Source: an uncultured Allomuricauda sp. (GTDB taxonomy: Bacteria > Bacteroidota > Bacteroidia > Flavobacteriales > Flavobacteriaceae). Taken from it: a stretch of DNA of 64,000 nt. A model generated the notes under the pieces. It worked only from the letters and a program-made list of their open reading frames with translations, had not been told where the DNA came from and ran no database searches. Made by a program: the position numbers and the translations under genes. Where the stretch lies: positions 310,001 through 374,000 of the forward strand of contig NZ_CANLYK010000001.1 of the NCBI RefSeq assembly GCF_947495325.1. Reading direction: 5' to 3'. Shown in pieces: positions 59,485-64,000 of the stretch (position 1 is the stretch's first letter; the number at the start of each line of letters is the position of its first letter).

Positions 59485-62400
59485 ATGATAGATATTCTTA
59501 AAAAGACCCTTTTCTCTACAAAACTTATGGCTGTTCTTTTTGTGGTATTTGCTACGGCAATGGCCATAGGAACTTTTGTGGAAAGTTGGTACAGCACGGA
59601 GACGGCCAGAATCTACATTTATAACGCCACTTGGTTTGAGGCCATTATGGTGTTTTTTATGATCAACTTTTTGGGAAATATGTTCCGTTATAAGCTTTTT
59701 AGCTGGAAAAAATGGCCTGTTCTTATATTACATCTTTCTTGGATTTTAATCATAATTGGCGCTTTTGTTACCCGTTACATCAGTTATGAAGGAATGATGC
59801 CCATTCGTGAGGGTAGCACTGAAAATCGATTTTATTCAGATAAAACATATTTAACGGTTTTTGTTGATGGAGATGTAAATGGAGAGACCAAAAGAAGAAT
59901 TTTAGAAGATGATTTAATTGTTACCCAAGAAGGAAAACGTTCCAGCCTTCCTTGGAAATCAGATTTTAACGGACAACCTTTTACCATTTCCTATGTGGAT
60001 TTTATTGAAGGTGCTGAAGAGGGGTTGATTCCAAATGAAAATGGAAATGAATATCTTAAAATAGTTGAAGCGGGGGATGGGCAACGCCATGAACATTATC
60101 TGGAAAATGGAAAAGTGGCAAGTATTCACAACGTGTTGTTTGCATTGAATAATGAGACCCAAGGTGCCATAAACATTTTCACCAATGGGACTGACTATCA
60201 AATTAAATCACCTTTTAAAGGTGGATTTATGCGAATGGCGGACCAATTTAAAGGAGAAGTGGTCAATGATAGTCTACAGCAGTTTCAGTTACGTTCTTTA
60301 TATACCATGGCAGGAATGCAATTTGTAATTCCAGAACCTATTGTTAAGGGAAAATACGGAGTTGTAAAAGTTCCGGATAGTGAGGTTACAGATGCTACTC
60401 AGGATGCATTGGTTGTTTCTATTTCTGCAAATGGGGAAACTATTGAGCAAAAACTGTTAGGTGGAAAGGGCAGTTCCAATTTTTCAGATAAGATAAAAGT
60501 AGGAGGGTTGGATTTTTCCTTGAGTTATGGTTCCAAGGTTTATGAACTTCCTTTCTCCATTCAATTGAACGATTTTATTGCTGAAAAATACCCGGGAACT
60601 GAAACAGGCTATGCTTCTTTTATGAGTAAGATTACTGTGAACGACGACCGACCTTTTGATTATGATATTTTTATGAACCATGTTTTGGACCATAAAGGAT
60701 ATCGATTTTTCCAATCCAGTTTTCATCCAGATGAAAAAGGAACGGTTTTATCCGTTAACCACGACTTTTGGGGTACATGGATTACCTATACTGGCTACTT
60801 TTTACTTTATCTAGGGTTAATGGGCATTATGTTTTTTGGAAAAACACGTTTTCGCGACCTCCAGAAATCTTTAGAAAAAATCAAAGTAAAAAAAGCGGCT
60901 TTGTCCGCAATTGCATTTTTGATGACCACAGCCTTGTCATTTGGACAGCATGACACTTCTGAAAATCATGGGCACGCGAACCTTCCCACCCAACAACAGG
61001 TAGATTCGATTATTAAATCCAGCATAGTTGCAAAAGAGCATGCTGAAAAATTCAGTGAATTGGTTATTCAAGACAGTGAAGGTAGAATGAAACCCATTCA
61101 CACTTTTGCTTCGGAAGTGCTTCGTAAATTAAGCGGAAAGAGTACGTATAATGGATTAACTGCAGACCAAGTGTTCCTATCCATGATGATGAATCCTGGT
61201 GTTTGGTACAATACGGAGTTCATTGCTTTGGCAAAAAAAGAAAATGATAGTATTCGAAAAATAATAGATGTTCCCAAAGGAACTGAATATGTAAAAGCCA
61301 CCGATTTTTTTGACATCAAAGGGGTATACAAATTACAGCCCTATTTGGAAAAAGCTACATCTACAGCCAATCCTTCCAACTTTGAGAAGGATTTTAAGAA
61401 GGTTGGTGAGCGGTTAAGTTTGTTGAACATAGCGCTCAGTGGCCAAATCATTAAAATTTTTCCCTTATTGAATGATGAGAACAACAAATGGATTTCCGCT
61501 GTGGAATACCGTTCTGGACAATTCCAGGTTTCAGATTCATTGTACGCCAATTTTATTAAAAATTCAATACCCTATTATTTGAGTACGCTTAAAAGTGCTA
61601 TTGCAACTGGCGATTATAAAGAATCGGATAAACTGTTGGAGGCCTTTAAGCAAAATCAAAAAAACCATGGATTTGAGGTTTTACCAAATGAGAAAAAAAT
61701 AAAGACAGAAATACTCTATAACAAACTGGATATTTTTAATCGCTTATATAAATATTATGCGTTAATCGGGGTACTTCTCTTTTTTGTTTTGATTTTCAAA
61801 ATCTTTAAGGACCGAGAAATTTGGAAGGCAACCGCCTATGCGCTTAAAGGATTGGTAATTATCTTATTTATTTGGCATACCGCTGGTTTGGTATTGCGGT
61901 GGTATATTTCGGGGCACGCTCCGTGGAGCGATGCCTATGAAAGTATTTTATATGTTTCTTGGGCAACCATGGGTATAGGTTTGGCCTTTGGCCGCAAAAG
62001 CGAGCTTACTATTGCTGCAAGTGCTTTTGTAACCTCCATGTTGTTATGGATAGCACACCAAAGTTGGGTAGACCCTTCCATTGCCAATCTAGTACCGGTA
62101 CTGGACAGTTATTGGTTAATGATACATGTGGCAGTAATTGTGGGTAGTTATGGACCATTGACCGTAGGTATGATTTTAGGGGTAGTTTCTTTGCTGTTGA
62201 TTATCCTTACCACCGAGAAGAATAAAGAGCGCATGGAGCTCAATTTGAAGGAACTCATTATTATTAATGAACTTGCACTTACCGTTGGGCTCGTAATGCT
62301 AACTATTGGTAACTTTTTGGGAGGCCAATGGGCCAATGAGAGTTGGGGTCGTTATTGGGGCTGGGATCCCAAAGAAACTTGGGCCTTGATTTCCATTATG

Positions 62401-62655
62401 GTGTATGCCTTTGTCTTGCATATGCGTCTGGTTCCTGGACTAAGAGGAAATTGGATTTTTAATTTTGCCAGTATTATAGCTTTTGCCAGTATTATGATGA
62501 CCTACTTTGGTGTCAACTTTTATTTGGTTGGGTTGCATAGCTATGCCAGTGGCGACCAAGTAATAACTCCTAATTTTATTTGGTATACGGTACTTGGAGT
62601 GTTTATTTTAGGAGGTTTAAGTTTTTGGAGGTATAGAATACATTACACTAAATAA
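59485..62655 (+). CDS. ccsBA: Fused cytochrome c synthase CcsBA (System II)
   Basis: This 1056-residue membrane enzyme attaches heme to CXXCH of c-type cytochromes. The N-terminal ResB/CcsB half has helices in the first ~110 residues, a long periplasmic region and a further helix near 432. The C-terminal CcsA half has several helices and the tryptophan-rich WWD motif GGQWANESWGRYWGWDPKETW (Trp958, Trp960, Trp966), with His residues for heme. No separate ccsA or ccsB exists here; the fused form is usual in Bacteroidota. It would mature the nos cytochrome c at 10.9 kb. The central periplasmic region (~480-745) is poorly conserved. Confidence 0.95.
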   Translation: MIDILKKTLFSTKLMAVLFVVFATAMAIGTFVESWYSTETARIYIYNATWFEAIMVFFMINFLGNMFRYKLFSWKKWPVLILHLSWILIIIGAFVTRYISYEGMMPIREGSTENRFYSDKTYLTVFVDGDVNGETKRRILEDDLIVTQEGKRSSLPWKSDFNGQPFTISYVDFIEGAEEGLIPNENGNEYLKIVEAGDGQRHEHYLENGKVASIHNVLFALNNETQGAINIFTNGTDYQIKSPFKGGFMRMADQFKGEVVNDSLQQFQLRSLYTMAGMQFVIPEPIVKGKYGVVKVPDSEVTDATQDALVVSISANGETIEQKLLGGKGSSNFSDKIKVGGLDFSLSYGSKVYELPFSIQLNDFIAEKYPGTETGYASFMSKITVNDDRPFDYDIFMNHVLDHKGYRFFQSSFHPDEKGTVLSVNHDFWGTWITYTGYFLLYLGLMGIMFFGKTRFRDLQKSLEKIKVKKAALSAIAFLMTTALSFGQHDTSENHGHANLPTQQQVDSIIKSSIVAKEHAEKFSELVIQDSEGRMKPIHTFASEVLRKLSGKSTYNGLTADQVFLSMMMNPGVWYNTEFIALAKKENDSIRKIIDVPKGTEYVKATDFFDIKGVYKLQPYLEKATSTANPSNFEKDFKKVGERLSLLNIALSGQIIKIFPLLNDENNKWISAVEYRSGQFQVSDSLYANFIKNSIPYYLSTLKSAIATGDYKESDKLLEAFKQNQKNHGFEVLPNEKKIKTEILYNKLDIFNRLYKYYALIGVLLFFVLIFKIFKDREIWKATAYALKGLVIILFIWHTAGLVLRWYISGHAPWSDAYESILYVSWATMGIGLAFGRKSELTIAASAFVTSMLLWIAHQSWVDPSIANLVPVLDSYWLMIHVAVIVGSYGPLTVGMILGVVSLLLIILTTEKNKERMELNLKELIIINELALTVGLVMLTIGNFLGGQWANESWGRYWGWDPKETWALISIMVYAFVLHMRLVPGLRGNWIFNFASIIAFASIMMTYFGVNFYLVGLHSYASGDQVITPNFIWYTVLGVFILGGLSFWRYRIHYTK

Positions 62656-62689
62656 TTCTTCCAAAAGTTATCTATTTCAAAAAAAGTTG

Positions 62690-62697
62690 CATCTTTG
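62690..62697 (+). promoter_or_regulatory. Possible -7 box upstream of the structured MATE leader
   Basis: CATCTTTG matches TAnnTTTG in all but the first base. A start near 62703 would place the whole three-way junction in the transcript. Confidence 0.35.
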
Positions 62698-62731
62698 CTT
62701 CATCATGAAGTTATAAGAATTATGTACACCA

Positions 62732-62797
62732 TAGATGTCACCTTTGGCTTGGAGCCAAATAACTAACCGAAAATCCTTTTCGGCAGAGTGACATTTA
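62732..62797 (+). ncRNA. Candidate cis-regulatory three-way-junction RNA in the MATE leader
   Basis: P1 pairs TAGATGTCAC (62732-62741) with GTGACATTTA (62788-62797), with one G-T pair. P2 is TTTGGCT/AGCCAAA (62743-62749/62753-62759) with loop TGG. P3 is CCGAAAA/TTTTCGG (62767-62773/62777-62783) with loop TCC. The joining segments are C, TAACTAA and CAGA. GGA in and beside loop 2 can pair with TCC of loop 3. It ends 30 bases before the MATE start. It does not match a riboswitch class I know; it is a structural candidate only. Confidence 0.5.
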
Positions 62798-62827
62798 CCT
62801 TCTTTTTTAAACATAATTCTTTCAAAA

Positions 62828-64000
62828 ATGACAAACTTTAATATACCTTCTTTAAAACAATTATTTAACTATTTCTGGATTGCGATATCTGGTAAAGAGA
62901 CAGAATTTACATCCGGCAGTATCCGAAAGGCCATATTTATGCTTTCCATTCCCATGATTTTGGAAATGCTCATGGAATCCATCTTTGCTTTGGTGGATAT
63001 AGCCTATGTTTCCCAAGTCAGTGTGAATGCAGTAGCGACCATTGGACTTACAGAGTCTGTAATTACCTTGATATATGCATTGGCCATAGGTTTAAGTATG
63101 GCAGCTACAGCGGTTGTTGCCCGAAGAATTGGCGAGAAAGACGTTCAGGGAGCTAAAGAGGCTGCAGTACAGGCTATAGGTTTGGGAATACTAATTTCTA
63201 TTTTGCTTGGTATTTTCGGAATCTTATATGCAAAGGAAATATTAGCGCTAATGGGAGGTGAACCCGACTTGATTGCTGAAGGTTATGGCTATACCAAACT
63301 CTTAATAGGAGGTAACATAACCATAATGTTACTTTTTTTGATCAATGCTATTTTCCGGGGTGCCGGTGATGCGTCAATAGCCATGTGGACCTTGGTATTA
63401 TCCAATGGATTGAATATTATTTTGGATCCTATCTTTATTTTTGGTTGGGGTCCGGTCCCTGAGTATGGGGTCATGGGTGCTGCAATAGCTACAAATATTG
63501 GACGTGGAACAGCAGTTTTATTTCAATTGGGAATTTTATTTTTTGGTTGGGGTAAAATAAAGCTGGCTTTAAAGGATTTGGTATTAAACCTTAAAGTAAT
63601 GGTCAATCTGGTCAAAGTTTCCTTAGGTGGTATAGCCCAATTTTTGATAGGAACTTCCAGCTGGGTTTTCTTAATGCGGATTATGTCCGAGTTTGGAAGT
63701 GAGGTGCTGGCCGGCTATACCATTGCCATTAGGGTAATGATGTTTACGCTAATGCCGTCTTGGGGTATGAGTAATGCTGCGGCAACATTGGTCGGACAAA
63801 ACCTAGGAGCTAAAAAACCTGAACGTGCAGAAATATCGGTTTGGAAAACTGGAAAGTACAACGCCTACTTTATGGGTTTGGTTTCTTTGGTATATCTGTT
63901 GTTTGCCAAATCAATAATTTCATGGTTCAATGCAACACCAAGTGTGGTTGAAAATGGAGCATTATGTCTGCAAATTATTGCAGCTGGCTATATTTTCTAC
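62828..64000 (+). CDS. MATE family efflux transporter (3' partial)
   Basis: This is the first 391 codons of a multidrug and toxin extrusion protein of usually ~450-460 residues; the stop lies beyond the window. It begins MTNFNIPSLKQLF and the first MATE half starts with SIRKAIFMLSIPMILEMLM, then IAYVSQVSVNAVATIGL, then helices to about residue 205. The second half follows, with GMSNAAATLVGQNLGAKKP as the typical MATE loop. It exports organic cations or drugs in exchange for Na+ or H+. A folded leader lies upstream and may control it. Confidence 0.92.
   Translation, partial: MTNFNIPSLKQLFNYFWIAISGKETEFTSGSIRKAIFMLSIPMILEMLMESIFALVDIAYVSQVSVNAVATIGLTESVITLIYALAIGLSMAATAVVARRIGEKDVQGAKEAAVQAIGLGILISILLGIFGILYAKEILALMGGEPDLIAEGYGYTKLLIGGNITIMLLFLINAIFRGAGDASIAMWTLVLSNGLNIILDPIFIFGWGPVPEYGVMGAAIATNIGRGTAVLFQLGILFFGWGKIKLALKDLVLNLKVMVNLVKVSLGGIAQFLIGTSSWVFLMRIMSEFGSEVLAGYTIAIRVMMFTLMPSWGMSNAAATLVGQNLGAKKPERAEISVWKTGKYNAYFMGLVSLVYLLFAKSIISWFNATPSVVENGALCLQIIAAGYIFY

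Noticed and set aside
62732-62797. Known purine riboswitch, hammerhead ribozyme or guanidine-type riboswitch
   Set aside because: The conserved joining bases of purine switches and the hammerhead core (CTGANGA, GAAA, NTH) are absent, and the sequence does not resemble the guanidine classes I know.
1-64000. CRISPR arrays, prophage, insertion sequences or toxin-antitoxin pairs
   Set aside because: No spaced repeats, integrase, transposase, phage structural genes or typical toxin/antitoxin proteins were found on either strand.

Overview
The window is AT-rich chromosomal DNA from a member of the Bacteroidota, almost certainly a marine-type Flavobacteriaceae. The signs are gliding-motility genes gldF and gldG, a type IX secretion-like C-terminal tail, DUF4290 and DUF493 proteins next to murA, a fused CcsBA cytochrome c synthase, many lipoproteins, and promoters with the Bacteroidetes -7 box TAnnTTTG. 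Genus and species cannot be read from the sequence. No CRISPR array, prophage, insertion sequence, rRNA or replication origin was seen, and no stretch above 300 bases lacks a gene.

Layout. 1-6.7 kb: the end of an exopolysaccharide/capsule locus (sugar aminotransferase, PglF/CapD-type dehydratase, Wza-like export lipoprotein, Wzc-like tyrosine kinase, and a convergent PHP-family tyrosine phosphatase). 6.8-18.7 kb: a complete nitrous oxide reduction and copper supply locus. It holds a small Cys protein, an OprC/NosA-like TonB receptor, a Met/His-rich lipoprotein, an Rrf2 regulator, a lipoprotein cytochrome c, a fasciclin lipoprotein, a Sec-type lipoprotein NosZ, a membrane protein, NosL, a flavin-type protein, a cupin, and NosD, NosF and NosY. 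18.8-27.6 kb: core genes (mnmE, dnaN, gldG, gldF, SAM hydrolase, phoH, purC). 27.6-41.7 kb: acs with an exonuclease/DUF294 signalling pair, a tRNA-Met, an aminotransferase, algH, HU, fmt, recQ and murA. 41.7-51 kb: a TPR histidine kinase, an M20/VOC/pirin operon, a photolyase operon and two exported proteins. 52-56.4 kb: a secreted PIG-L enzyme, an overlooked 33-residue membrane protein and a sodium symporter. 56.5-64 kb: maf, a KdsC-like phosphatase, a DUF2520 protein, ccsBA, and a MATE transporter cut by the window end and preceded by a strongly folded leader.

How the parts work together. The nos locus has two transcription units, copper capture (6.8-10.3 kb) and reductase/assembly (10.9-18.7 kb). 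Each is preceded by a near-identical 67-bp promoter module containing a CRP/FNR-like palindrome centred about 41 bases before the inferred transcription start, so they are probably switched on together. Most exported proteins of the locus carry lipoboxes, suggesting a membrane-anchored N2O-reducing chain. CcsBA at 59.5 kb would mature the c-type cytochrome.

The most interesting unexplained signals are this paired promoter module, the three-way-junction RNA before the MATE gene, the 33-residue membrane peptide between PIG-L and its symporter, and a terminator nested inside the next gene's promoter at 33.84 kb. All functions are inferred from sequence recognition alone; no database search was run.
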